From the NCBI GenBank assembly GCA_013044035.1, contig JABEVE010000029.1, positions 88,689 to 152,688 on the forward strand: DNA of 64,000 nt, written 5' to 3'. Of this stretch, positions 11,987 to 20,838 are shown in pieces; positions within the stretch are counted from its first letter, which is position 1, and every line of letters begins with the position of its first letter. The notes below the pieces were generated by a model that made no database searches, was not told the DNA's origin, and saw only the letters and a program-made list of their open reading frames with translations. A program made the position numbers and the translations under genes. Origin of the DNA: Burkholderiales bacterium (GTDB lineage Bacteria; Pseudomonadota; Gammaproteobacteria; Burkholderiales; Burkholderiaceae_C).

Positions 11987-12873
11987 GCGCTCTCCTGCAG
12001 CAGCCGCAGCAGATACTGGCCGTAGCCGTTCTTGCGCATGGGTTGGGCCAGGCGCTGCAGTTGCGCGGCGTCGATCCACCCGGCGTGGTAGGCGATTTCC
12101 TCCGGGCAGGCCACTTTGAGGCCCTGGCGCTTCTCGATGGTGGCGATGAATTGCCCGGCTTCGAGCAGGCTGTCGTGGGTGCCGGTATCGAGCCAGGCGT
12201 AGCCGCGCCCCAGGGTCTGCACTTGCAGCGTGCCCTGCTCCAGGTAGACGCGGTTGACGTCGGTGATCTCCAGTTCGCCGCGCGGCGAGGGCTTGAGGCT
12301 TGCGGCAATGTCGCAAACCTGGCGGTCGTAGAAGTACAGGCCGGTGACGGCGTAGCTGCTCTTCGGCCTGGGGGGCTTTTCTTCGATGCTGATGGCGCGG
12401 CCGGTGGCGTCGAACTCGACCACACCGTAGCGCTCGGGGTCGTGCACGTGGTAGGCGTAGACGGTGGCGCCCACGCTCTGGGCGTTGGCGGTTTTCAGCG
12501 AGGCCTGCAGGTCGTGGCCCCAGAACAGGTTGTCGCCGAGCACCAGCGCGCTGGCGGCGTTGCCGATGAAGTCGCGGCCGATGAGAAAGGCTTGCGCCAG
12601 GCCGTCGGGGGAGGGCTGCACGGCGTAGTGCAGGTTCAGGCCCCACTGGCTGCCGTCGCCGAGCAGTTGGGCAAAGCGCGGGGTGTCTTGCGGGGTGGAG
12701 ATGATGAGCACGTCGCGGATGCCGGCGAGCAGCAGGGCGCTCAAGGGGTAGTAGATCATCGGCTTGTCGTACACCGGCAGCAGTTGCTTGCTCACCGCTT
12801 GGGTGACGGGATAGAGCCGGGTGCCGGAGCCGCCGGCGAGGATGAGGCCTTTGCGTGACTGGGGCACGTTCAT
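11983..12873 (-). CDS. rfbA: Glucose-1-phosphate thymidylyltransferase
   Basis: A 296-residue RmlA nucleotidyltransferase that makes dTDP-glucose, the first step of dTDP-L-rhamnose synthesis. The N-terminal [35 protein letters not shown] signature block is complete, and the [30 protein letters not shown] and [18 protein letters not shown] motifs follow in order. I chose the start MNVPQSRKG at 12873; an alternative in-frame ATG lies seven codons upstream. It is coupled to rfbC. The sugar probably goes to lipopolysaccharide or glycoprotein rhamnose. Confidence 0.96.
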   Translation of the reverse strand: MNVPQSRKGLILAGGSGTRLYPVTQAVSKQLLPVYDKPMIYYPLSALLLAGIRDVLIISTPQDTPRFAQLLGDGSQWGLNLHYAVQPSPDGLAQAFLIGRDFIGNAASALVLGDNLFWGHDLQASLKTANAQSVGATVYAYHVHDPERYGVVEFDATGRAISIEEKPPRPKSSYAVTGLYFYDRQVCDIAASLKPSPRGELEITDVNRVYLEQGTLQVQTLGRGYAWLDTGTHDSLLEAGQFIATIEKRQGLKVACPEEIAYHAGWIDAAQLQRLAQPMRKNGYGQYLLRLLQESA

Positions 12874-13252
12874 GAACGATCCGCGTTGCATGCGATGGGA
12901 ATGAGGGGTGACCAGGAGCTTACAAAACACGACCGACTCGGGCGCGCAATGGATAAAAGATGTTAAACGCCCGGCTTGTGGACTGAAGCCCCGTCGGGTG
13001 GCGCCTGAGGCGATCGATGAATGCCCGATTTCCGGTTGTGCCTCCGCTGCGACAAATCGGGGTTCGAGGTATTGGCGCGGTGCTGGTAGGCGAGCGTGTT
13101 CCAGGTTGAGCAGGTGGGTGCAGCCCTTCGCTTGCAACATTCGACTATCTTGCTGTGAGCGAGACAGCGTCGGCGTTCAGGGCACTGGAGCAGGACACCG
13201 ACTCGTTCACTCAAACGCCCAAGCCCTGGCGCACCTCTGACCATCAATCAAC
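12874..13252. other. Divergent intergenic region without a gene
   Basis: A 379-base stretch between the divergent rfbA and srkA-like genes. I see no convincing coding frame, hairpin with T-tract or repeat. It should hold both promoters, but no clear -35/-10 pair stands out. Confidence 0.4.
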
Positions 13253-14230
13253 GTGACTCCCGACACTGCCTATGTCGACCTGACGCCCGATCGCCTCCTC
13301 AACGCAATCGACACCCTCGGCACGCGTTGCGATGGCCGGCTGCTGCAATTGAACAGTTTCGAGAACCGCGTCTACCAGGTCGGGCTCGAGGACGGCAGCC
13401 AGCGCATCGCCAAGTTCTACCGGCCCGGACGCTGGAGCGATGCGGCGATCCTCGAAGAGCATGCGTTCACGCTCGAGTTGGCGCAGCGGGAAATTCCCGC
13501 CATAGCACCGCTGTCGTTCAACGGCCAAACGCTGCACCATGGCGATGGCCATCGTTTCGCGCTGTTCGCCAGCCAGGGCGGCAGGACGCCGGAACTCGAG
13601 CGCGACGAGACCCTCGAGTGGCTGGGGCGTTTCCTCGGCCGCATGCATGCGGTTGGTGCCGGCAGCACGTACAGGGCGCGACCCTCGCTCGGCATCCGGA
13701 GCTTCGGCATCGAGCCGCGCAATGTGCTCGCTGCCGGAGATTGGCTGCCCGAGGACTTGCGGGCGGCCTGGATCAGCGTCGCCGATCAGGCGCTCGAGGG
13801 CGTGAACCGCGCCTATCAGGTTGCCGGCGACGTGCAGGTGCTGCGGTTGCACGGTGACTGCCACGCCGGCAATATCCTCTGGACCGGCAGCGGCCCGCAT
13901 TTCGTCGACTTCGACGACAGTCGCAGCGGACCCGCGGTACAGGATCTGTGGATGCTGCTCTCTGGCGACGCGGCGGACATGCGGCGCCAGCTCGCGGCAC
14001 TGTTGCGCGGCTACGCCATGTTCCGCGTGTTCGACGACCGCGAGTTGCATCTCGTCGAGGCGCTACGCACGCTGCGCCTCATCCACTACAGCGCCTGGAT
14101 CGCCAGCCGCTGGCACGACCCGGCCTTCCCCGCCGCCTTCCCATGGTTTGGCAGCACCCGCTACTGGCAGGACCGCATCCTGGAGTTGCGCGAACAAGTG
14201 GCGCTGATGCAGGAACCGCCGTTGCTGTGA
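13253..14230 (+). CDS. srkA: SrkA/RdoA-family stress-response kinase
   Basis: A 325-residue phosphotransferase-fold kinase like E. coli SrkA (YihE). The N-terminal lobe has LNSFENRVYQVGLEDG and a Lys in IAKFYRPGRW (K54). The catalytic loop is LHGDCHAGNIL (D202, N207) and the metal-binding segment is FVDFDDSRSGP (D219/D221). A C-terminal helical region includes WIASRWHDPAFPAAFPWF, a family hallmark. SrkA is a Ser/Thr protein kinase that limits stress-induced cell death. The start is a GTG; there is no earlier in-frame start. It appears to be the last housekeeping gene before the catabolic region. Confidence 0.88.
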   Translation: MTPDTAYVDLTPDRLLNAIDTLGTRCDGRLLQLNSFENRVYQVGLEDGSQRIAKFYRPGRWSDAAILEEHAFTLELAQREIPAIAPLSFNGQTLHHGDGHRFALFASQGGRTPELERDETLEWLGRFLGRMHAVGAGSTYRARPSLGIRSFGIEPRNVLAAGDWLPEDLRAAWISVADQALEGVNRAYQVAGDVQVLRLHGDCHAGNILWTGSGPHFVDFDDSRSGPAVQDLWMLLSGDAADMRRQLAALLRGYAMFRVFDDRELHLVEALRTLRLIHYSAWIASRWHDPAFPAAFPWFGSTRYWQDRILELREQVALMQEPPLL

Positions 14231-14337
14231 GCCGCCCCTGCGGGAATCAGCACGGCTTGGCGCGGCGCAAAAGCAAGATGGACCGCCGTGCACCGCCGGC
14301 TTGTCCGTCTTTCGCAGGCGGTCGCGGCAGCGCCGGA

Positions 14338-15165
14338 TCAGGCGAAATCGAACAGCCTGGCGGCTGTGTCATGCATCAACTGCCGGCGCTCAGCCGCGGT
14401 GAACATTCGCTCCCAGCGCCGCAGCATCGGTCCGAAATCCAGACGGAACGGAGCCTTCAGGTACGGCCAGTCGGAAGCCCACATGCAGTGCTCCGTGCCG
14501 AAAGCCTGCACGAGCGCCTCGATGTACGGTTCGACGTCGGGGAAGGGGAACGGGGTTTCGGCAAACTTGGCTTCACCCGATAACTTGACCGCCGCGCGTC
14601 TTTCCCGCCCCAGAGCCAACAGGGTCTGGAACCCGGGCTGCCGCAGACCGCGCGAGACGACGGGGCGCCCGCAGTGATCGAACATCAGCCGCAGATCGGG
14701 GACGCTGTTGAGCATCGGCAGCAGCTCGACGAGTTGGTCTCCCTCGATCTGGAACTGCGCCCACAGGCCTAGCTCAGCGAGGCGTAACAGCAGCGGACGC
14801 AGTCCGGCGCAGTAGGCCACGCCGTGCATCGCCGGGTTGAACGCGAGACCCAGCACGCCCCGCGCCTTCAGCGCCGCCAGAGTTTCCAGCGAAACGTCTT
14901 GCGGCAGCACGACGATGCCCTTGAACTTGCCGCCCCCGGTGTCGAGGGCATGGAGCAGGCAGCGGTTATCGATGTTGTAGCCCGAGTTCGGCCCGACCAG
15001 CAGTGCGTGGGTCACGTTAAAGCAGGCCATGACCTGCTCGAAGTAGCCCTGCGCGCCGATTTCCTGACCCGCCGGACGGTATGCGACATCCGGCGCATAG
15101 GGAAAATGGTCGGGGTCGAGCAGGTGGCAGTGGGTGTCGATCTTGGGCTGGTCGAAAACACTCAT
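14338..15165 (-). CDS. Amidohydrolase-2 family metal-dependent hydrolase
   Basis: A 275-residue TIM-barrel hydrolase of the family that includes 2-pyrone-4,6-dicarboxylate lactonase (LigI) and related lactonases. Visible motifs are the N-terminal DTHCHLL metal site, HFPYAPDVAYRP, a LMFDHCGRPV segment with His, and the WASDWPY segment with the C-terminal catalytic Asp. It is the last gene of the minus-strand run starting near 27146. A lactone or cyclic-ester hydrolysis step in that pathway is plausible but not shown. It is convergent with srkA. Confidence 0.75.
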   Translation of the reverse strand: MSVFDQPKIDTHCHLLDPDHFPYAPDVAYRPAGQEIGAQGYFEQVMACFNVTHALLVGPNSGYNIDNRCLLHALDTGGGKFKGIVVLPQDVSLETLAALKARGVLGLAFNPAMHGVAYCAGLRPLLLRLAELGLWAQFQIEGDQLVELLPMLNSVPDLRLMFDHCGRPVVSRGLRQPGFQTLLALGRERRAAVKLSGEAKFAETPFPFPDVEPYIEALVQAFGTEHCMWASDWPYLKAPFRLDFGPMLRRWERMFTAAERRQLMHDTAARLFDFA

Positions 15166-15193
15166 GGCGATGGCCGGGCGGGAGATGGGCAGC

Positions 15194-16030
15194 TCAGAAT
15201 GTCGCGGCCAGTGCGGCGCGCAGTTCGTCGGTGATCTGCGGCTGCACGCCGAACCAGAGTTCGAAGCCGCGACGCGCCTGGTTGAGCAACATCCCCAGGC
15301 CGTTGACCGTCGGATTGCCGCGCTCGCGCGCGGCGGCCAGCAGCGGAGTCTCGAGCGGGATGTAAATCACGTCGGACACCAGCGCCGTCTTCGGCAGACG
15401 GTCGAGATGCAGGTCCAGCGCGGGATGCCCATGCATGCCCTGGTTGGTGGTGTTGACCAGCAGCGCCACGTCGGCCAGGGCCTCGTGGCGCTCATCCCAG
15501 CCGTGCACCTCCACTGCCGCGCCGAACTCGGCGGCCATCGCCTCGGCCTTGCCGCGCGTGCGGTTGATCAAGCGGATGCGCGGCGCGCCTTCGTCCAGCA
15601 GGCTCAGCACCACCGCGCGCGCCGCGCCGCCGGCGCCCAGCACGGTCACCGGCCCAGCGCCGGCATTCCAGTCCGGCTTGGCGTCTCGCAGGCATTGGAT
15701 GTAGCCGTAGCCATCGAAGTTGTAGCCAGTCAGCGAACCATCGATTCCGGCGACCACCGTGTTGACCGCGCCCATACGGCGCGCCAGCGGATGGATCACA
15801 TCCAGCATGGGCATGATTGTCACCTTGTGCGGAATGGTCACGTTGCAGCCGGCGATACCCAAGGCGCGGATTCCACGCACGGCGTCGGTGAGATGCTCCG
15901 GCCTGACCGGGAACAGCCCATACGCGGCCTGGAGCTTGTGCTCGCGCACCCAAAAATTGTGGATCACCGGTGAGCGCGAATGCGCGACCGGCCATCCCAT
16001 CACTCCCGCGAATTTGAAAGTCTTGTCCAT
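15194..16030 (-). CDS. Shikimate dehydrogenase family protein (AroE-like 1)
   Basis: A 278-residue AroE-family oxidoreductase. The substrate serines are kept (S18 and S20 in HSRSPVIHN), as are the catalytic Lys (K69 in NVTIPHK) and Asp (D106 in GYNFDGYGY). The nucleotide-binding GAGGAARAV is followed by an NRTRGKAEA loop, which favours NADP. The Gln near the end (GMLLNQA) is also kept, so shikimate or quinate binding is likely. I chose the ATG at 16030 because a GGAG lies six bases before it. Its place among catabolic genes suggests oxidation of imported shikimate or quinate rather than biosynthesis. Confidence 0.85.
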   Translation of the reverse strand: MDKTFKFAGVMGWPVAHSRSPVIHNFWVREHKLQAAYGLFPVRPEHLTDAVRGIRALGIAGCNVTIPHKVTIMPMLDVIHPLARRMGAVNTVVAGIDGSLTGYNFDGYGYIQCLRDAKPDWNAGAGPVTVLGAGGAARAVVLSLLDEGAPRIRLINRTRGKAEAMAAEFGAAVEVHGWDERHEALADVALLVNTTNQGMHGHPALDLHLDRLPKTALVSDVIYIPLETPLLAAARERGNPTVNGLGMLLNQARRGFELWFGVQPQITDELRAALAATF

Positions 16031-16049
16031 GCTCATCTCCATTGCCTCG

Positions 16050-16904
16050 TCAATGTGGGCTCGAATCGGACCTGGGGGGAAGGTCGCGCCGACCCGGTCC
16101 GGTATAGGTGTAGTCGATTTCTTTGGGCATTGGCCCCTTGATGCGCGCGCCCTGCTGCTTTTGCTCCCAGGCATGCGCAAGGATGCCGACCGATCGCGAC
16201 AGGATGAACAAGCCGCGGCCGAGTTCGGGTTCGAAGCCGAGTTCGCAAAAAATCACCGCGGTGATGCCGTCGATGTTCATCGGGATGTGCCGCCCCTTGG
16301 CTGCACCCAGCGCGGCTTCGACAGCATGCCCGATCGCGGCGTAACGCCCGCTGACCGCACTGGCCTGCACCGCTTTCGCCACGAGTGCGAACAGGGGTGC
16401 GGTGCGTGGGTCGATCGGGTGGAAGCGGTGCCCGAAGCCGGGCACGATCTTGACCCCGGCCTCGCGCCAGCGTGCCAGAACCGCGCTGGCAGCCAACTGC
16501 AGGTCGCCTGCCGGGCCCGCCTCGGCGTCGATGGCGCGATAGAGCTCCATGCATTGCTGGCCGGCGCCGCCATGCACGTCGTCGAGCACGTTGATCGCCG
16601 AGGCCATCGCCCCGTTGACCGGCAGGCCGCAACTCACCGCCATGCGCGAAATCGCGATCGACGGCGCATGGGGTCCATGGTCGACTCCCGGCACAAGGGC
16701 GGCTTCGAGCAGATCGGACTGCGCGCGACTCGGCAACTCGCCGCGGAGCATCAGCCAGATCATCTCGGGAAAACGCACCTGTCCGATCAATTGCTCGATC
16801 GGATAGCCTCGGATGGCGATCTTGCCGGGGTGGATGTCGATGATGGAGGTTGACCACCAGTCGGATGCGGCTTGCACCAGCTCGGCACTCTGTTTGTCGT
16901 TCAT
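16050..16904 (-). CDS. Citryl-CoA lyase-like protein (citrate synthase fold)
   Basis: A 284-residue protein matching the citrate-synthase-like lyase module found in citryl-CoA lyase and the C-terminus of ATP-citrate lyase. Motifs are INVLDDVHGGAGQQCMEL (HGGA 111-114), PGFGHRFHPIDPR (156-167) and CELGFEPELGRGLFILSRSVG. The short length excludes full citrate synthase. Expected reaction: cleavage of citryl-CoA, or a related 3-hydroxy-3-carboxyacyl-CoA, to acetyl-CoA plus a 2-oxoacid. The start at 16904 follows the acylating dehydrogenase by 14 bases. No citryl-CoA synthetase gene is nearby. Confidence 0.8.
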   Translation of the reverse strand: MNDKQSAELVQAASDWWSTSIIDIHPGKIAIRGYPIEQLIGQVRFPEMIWLMLRGELPSRAQSDLLEAALVPGVDHGPHAPSIAISRMAVSCGLPVNGAMASAINVLDDVHGGAGQQCMELYRAIDAEAGPAGDLQLAASAVLARWREAGVKIVPGFGHRFHPIDPRTAPLFALVAKAVQASAVSGRYAAIGHAVEAALGAAKGRHIPMNIDGITAVIFCELGFEPELGRGLFILSRSVGILAHAWEQKQQGARIKGPMPKEIDYTYTGPGRRDLPPRSDSSPH

Positions 16905-16918
16905 CTTGAAACCCCGTT

Positions 16919-18343
16919 TCAGGCTTCGCGTGCCGGATCGTAGAAGTCGCCGAACAGCTCGGCGTCGGACGGACGGTCCTCCTGGATGGGCACCGACACC
17001 CAGGTGGTGTTCAGGTAGTGCTTGAGATGCACGTTCTCCGACACGATGTTGCCACCCCAGGTGCCGCAACCCAGGCTGGAGGTCATCGGCATGCCGTTGT
17101 TGAATGCCCCGGCGTTCGCCTTGGACTGCGGCTGGCGCACCATGATGCGGCTGACCGGCGCGGCCATCGCCAGGCGATGGATGTGGTCCTGGGCGAAGGA
17201 GTAGATGCCGCAGGAATGTCCCTTGCCACCAACTTCGTAGATTGCCCGCATCATCTCCAGCGCCTGGTCGAAACCGCTGTACGGGTAGACCGCCAGCAAA
17301 GTCGTCAGCTTTTCGCCCGAAAACCGGTGCTGTTTGCCGATGCCGTCGCCATGCACGATGATGAACTTGCGGTCATCCGCAATCGTGAACCCGGCTGCGC
17401 GTGCCAACTGCTGCGGAGCAATCGCGACCGTGTCCGCCAGCCGATGGCCTGCGTCATCCCACATGGCACGGCGCAGCATGTCTTTTTCCTGGTCGCTCGC
17501 CAGGTAGCCACCCTCGGCCTGAAGCTGCTCCAGGAATGCTTGAAAGACTGTCGCTTCGATGATGAGGTTGCCATCCGCCGAGCAGCCCGAGCCGAAGTCC
17601 GACGTCTTGGACAAGCGGGTGTTGCGCGCCGCTTCGGCGATGTCGGCCGTCTCGTCGATGATCATGGTCGAGTTGCCCGCCCCCACGCCGTACGCCGGCG
17701 TGCCCGAGCTGTACGCGGCGCGCACCATCGGCTGGCCGCCGGTGGCGATGATCAGGTCGGCACGCGCCATCAGCGCCTGGGACATCGGGATATTCACCCT
17801 GGTCAAGCACTGCAACAGGTCGGGCGGCGCGCCTTCGCGCACCAACGCCTCGCGCATCAGGCGCACGGTTTCGAAAGAGGTTTTCTTCGAGCGTGGATGC
17901 GGCGAGAAGATCACCGCGTCACGAGCTTTGAGTGCGTAAATCGCGTTACCCGCGGGGGTGAGGTCGGGGTTGGTGGTCGGCACGATGCACGCAATCACCC
18001 CGACCGGTTTGCCGTACTTGACGATGCCCTTCTCGGGAATCTCCTCGATGATGCCCACACTCTTTTGCCGCAGCGCATCGCGCAGCACGCCGCGAATCTT
18101 CATGCGCTTGCCCATGCGACTTTCGGGATCTCCCAAGCCGCTCTCGGCGATGCCTTCGGCAACCAGGCGGGTGAAGGTGGTCTTGTTGGCAACCGCCCAG
18201 GCGACCGCCTGGCACAGCCGGTCGACCCGGGCCTGATCGTAGGTTTCGACGATGGCCAGCGCCTTGCGGGCGCGCTCGAACGCCTGATCGAGTTCGTGTT
18301 GCTGCTCTTCGGTGATGCTCTTTTTGACCTCGGCTTCTGCCAT
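16919..18343 (-). CDS. CoA-acylating aldehyde dehydrogenase
   Basis: This 474-residue enzyme belongs to the EutE/SauS-like branch of the aldehyde dehydrogenase superfamily, which makes acyl-CoA from aldehyde, CoA and NAD(P)+. Support: YGVGAGNSTMIIDETADI, typical of acylating enzymes, and the catalytic Cys C254 in DFGSGCSADGNL. The general-base Glu motif of hydrolytic dehydrogenases (LELGGKSP) is absent. I chose the ATG at 18343 because a GGAG lies nine bases upstream; a GTG five codons earlier is less likely. The true substrate is unknown; sulfoacetaldehyde is the best-known one for relatives. Confidence 0.85.
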   Translation of the reverse strand: MAEAEVKKSITEEQQHELDQAFERARKALAIVETYDQARVDRLCQAVAWAVANKTTFTRLVAEGIAESGLGDPESRMGKRMKIRGVLRDALRQKSVGIIEEIPEKGIVKYGKPVGVIACIVPTTNPDLTPAGNAIYALKARDAVIFSPHPRSKKTSFETVRLMREALVREGAPPDLLQCLTRVNIPMSQALMARADLIIATGGQPMVRAAYSSGTPAYGVGAGNSTMIIDETADIAEAARNTRLSKTSDFGSGCSADGNLIIEATVFQAFLEQLQAEGGYLASDQEKDMLRRAMWDDAGHRLADTVAIAPQQLARAAGFTIADDRKFIIVHGDGIGKQHRFSGEKLTTLLAVYPYSGFDQALEMMRAIYEVGGKGHSCGIYSFAQDHIHRLAMAAPVSRIMVRQPQSKANAGAFNNGMPMTSSLGCGTWGGNIVSENVHLKHYLNTTWVSVPIQEDRPSDAELFGDFYDPAREA

Positions 18344-18390
18344 GTCGCGTTGCTCCACTCGGTTGGGTAGGGTTGGGTGCGGCCGCTGGA

Positions 18391-19881
18391 TCAGCGGCGC
18401 ACGAATGGGTTCTGGACGTCAAGGTCCGAAGACAGCCAGACGCACTTGGTCTCGAAGTAGTCCTGGATCGCCTCGATCCCGGATTCACGACCGATCCCCG
18501 ATCGCTTGAATCCGCCGAACGGCGAGGTGTAGCTGGTGGCACGGTAGTTGTTGACCCAAACCGTGCCAGCCTTGATGTTCTCGGTGACGTACAACGCTCG
18601 CTGCAGGCTTCGGGTCCAGACACCGGCAGCCAGGCCGAACTGCACATCGTTGGCGATGCGCACGGCATCGGCCTCGTCCTTGAACGCAATCACCGAGAGC
18701 ACGGGCCCGAACACCTCCTCCTGGGCGATGCGCATGCGGTTGTCGACGCCGACGAAGACGGTCGGCTCGACAAACTGTCCTGAGCCGATTTCGGGGCGAG
18801 CGCGGCCGCCGGTCACGCAGCGCGCGCCCTCCGCCCTGGCAATCTCGATGTAGGAAAGAATCTTCTCGAACTGCGGCCGGGTCGCGATCGGGCCGATCTG
18901 GGTTTGCGGGTCGGCAGGGTCGCCGAGCCGGACGTTGGAGACGAAGTCGACCAGGCGCTGGACGAAGGCATCGTGGATGCTCTCCTGCACCAGAAGCCTC
19001 GATCCGGCCTGGCAGGTCTGCCCCGCTGCGGCGAAGATTCCACTGACCACGCCCAGCAAGGCGCGATCAAGGTCGGCGTCGTCGAACACGATGTTTGGCG
19101 ACTTCCCACCGAGCTCGAGAGTGACCGTCTTGAGGCCGCGCGCCGCGGCCTCGTAGATCTTCTGCCCCGCGATCTCGCCGCCGGTGAATCCGATGTGCGC
19201 CACGTCAGGGTGCGCCACCAAGGGCGCGCCGACCTCGGGGCCGAAGCCGGTGACGACATTGACCACGCCCGGCGGGAAGCCTGCACGGGCGAACAGTTCG
19301 GCGAATTCCAGCATCGATGCCGAGGTGAATTCGGAAGGCTTGATGACCACGGTACAACCAGCCGCCAGCGCCGGCGCCAGCTTCCAGCTGGTCAGGGTCA
19401 GCGGCGAGTTCCATGGCGTGATGATCGCCACAACACCCTTGGGCTCGTGGCGCGTGAACGCCAGCACACCCGGCTTGTCCGTCGGGATCACGGTGCCCTG
19501 CACCTTGTCGGCCAGGCCGGCGTAGTAATGAAAGTACTCGGACAGGTAGTTGACCTGGGTCACCACTTCCGCCGCGAGCTTGCCGTTGTCGCGTCGCTCG
19601 ATCTCGGCCAGGCGCGGAGCGCTCTCGCCAATCAGGTCGGCCAGTCGCCGCAGCAGCGCGCCGCGCCCCGAGGCGCTCAACGCCGGCCACGGGCCTGACT
19701 CGAAGGCGCGTCGGGCGGCACGCACCGCGCGGTCGACATCGGTCTGCGAGCCGCGGGCGATCATCGCCCAGTCCTTGCCGGTGAACGGATCCTGGCTGGC
19801 GAAGTATTCGCCCCCGGCGGGCGCCATTGACTCGCCGTCAATAAAGAGCTCGTAACGCGCCAGTGCTTCGACTTGTGACAT
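18391..19881 (-). CDS. NAD(P)-dependent aldehyde dehydrogenase
   Basis: A 496-residue classical aldehyde dehydrogenase that oxidises an aldehyde to the acid. Catalytic residues are N158 (TPWNSPL), K181 (VIKPSE), E256 (LELGGKSP) and C290 (GQTCQAGS). The start at 19881 has a GGAG nine bases upstream. It sits between the dehydroquinase and the acylating dehydrogenase, so the cluster has both hydrolytic and CoA-forming aldehyde oxidation. The closest families by eye are the hydroxymuconate-semialdehyde and betaine-aldehyde groups, which does not fix a substrate. Confidence 0.88.
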   Translation of the reverse strand: MSQVEALARYELFIDGESMAPAGGEYFASQDPFTGKDWAMIARGSQTDVDRAVRAARRAFESGPWPALSASGRGALLRRLADLIGESAPRLAEIERRDNGKLAAEVVTQVNYLSEYFHYYAGLADKVQGTVIPTDKPGVLAFTRHEPKGVVAIITPWNSPLTLTSWKLAPALAAGCTVVIKPSEFTSASMLEFAELFARAGFPPGVVNVVTGFGPEVGAPLVAHPDVAHIGFTGGEIAGQKIYEAAARGLKTVTLELGGKSPNIVFDDADLDRALLGVVSGIFAAAGQTCQAGSRLLVQESIHDAFVQRLVDFVSNVRLGDPADPQTQIGPIATRPQFEKILSYIEIARAEGARCVTGGRARPEIGSGQFVEPTVFVGVDNRMRIAQEEVFGPVLSVIAFKDEADAVRIANDVQFGLAAGVWTRSLQRALYVTENIKAGTVWVNNYRATSYTSPFGGFKRSGIGRESGIEAIQDYFETKCVWLSSDLDVQNPFVRR

Positions 19882-19988
19882 CGCGTTCTCCGTGCCGATC
19901 GTGCCGGCAACGGTCCTCGTGTGATTCGTTGGGAAACATGCCGTTCGACTCAATCGGCGCGCGCAAACGCGGGGCTGACCCCGCTGGT

Positions 19989-20771
19989 TCAACGCGCACT
20001 GAGCGAGCGCCTGAGGACCTCCAGCACGCTTCGCACATCGTCGATCGGCACCTGGCCGGGAGCCGACGCGCGCGAGCCGACAGCAAAACTGACTGTCGAG
20101 CCGAACATCCAGCCGAACAACCGGGTCAGCGCGCCGTACGGTCCCATCGACATGGTGATCAGGGGCATGGCATGGCGCCTCGATGCATCCAGCGTCGCCT
20201 GCAGCAGGGCCAGCACGTCGCCGACATCGCCCGGCATCACGGCAACCTTCGCCACATCCGCGCCCAGGCGCTCGGCCGTGGCGAATTTCTCGGCCATGTC
20301 GCTCAGGCTCGGCGTGCGCTGAAAGTCATGGAACGAGCCGATCAGCAGCGCGCCGCAAGCCTTCGCAGCCCGCAGGGCACGCTGGAAATGCTCGGGGGCG
20401 CTGCCGAGTTCGCAATCGACGAAATCGACGGATCCGTCCGCGCACACCGTCTCGATGCCGCGACTGACGGTGTCCTCCGAGGCCGTGATTGGCTGTCCGC
20501 CCTCCCGGATCGACCGTCTCGTGTAGATGATCGGGATGTCCCTGGCGATGCGCCGCAGCTCGCGCGCGGCCCCGGCGATGCGGTCGACATCGCCAAGCGC
20601 CTCGAAAAAGTCCACCCGCCATTCGAGCAGGTCGGGTTGCTTCGCCACCACCGTCGCCGCCTCGGCACGCAGGCTGTCCAGGTCGCGTGCGACCAGTGGC
20701 GCGCAGACCAGGGGTTCAGCGCCACCGGCGACCACGCGCCCGCGCAACTGGATCGATCGACTCATGTTCAT
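19989..20771 (-). CDS. aroD: 3-dehydroquinate dehydratase, type I
   Basis: A 260-residue class I dehydroquinase that interconverts 3-dehydroquinate and 3-dehydroshikimate through a Schiff base. Active-site residues are in place: E50/R52/D54 in LEWRVDFF, E90 in TRRSIREGG, H148 in IGSFHDF and K175 in ADVAKVAVMP. The substrate-binding end has GSRASAPGQ. The start at 20771 is favoured by a GGAGG eight bases upstream, though three other in-frame starts lie within nine bases. Most Burkholderiales use type II enzymes for biosynthesis, so this type I copy among catabolic genes is probably dedicated to the local pathway. Confidence 0.9.
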   Translation of the reverse strand: MNMSRSIQLRGRVVAGGAEPLVCAPLVARDLDSLRAEAATVVAKQPDLLEWRVDFFEALGDVDRIAGAARELRRIARDIPIIYTRRSIREGGQPITASEDTVSRGIETVCADGSVDFVDCELGSAPEHFQRALRAAKACGALLIGSFHDFQRTPSLSDMAEKFATAERLGADVAKVAVMPGDVGDVLALLQATLDASRRHAMPLITMSMGPYGALTRLFGWMFGSTVSFAVGSRASAPGQVPIDDVRSVLEVLRRSLSAR

Positions 20772-20838
20772 TGCCATCACCTCCAGGCCATCGGCGTCCC
20801 GCGCCGCAGGGCGCAGGACACTTCCAGACCGCAGACCG

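Noticed and set aside
13253..14230. Homoserine kinase or choline kinase reading of the srkA-like gene
   Set aside because: The C-terminal WIASRWHDPAFPAAFPWF region and length fit SrkA/RdoA better.
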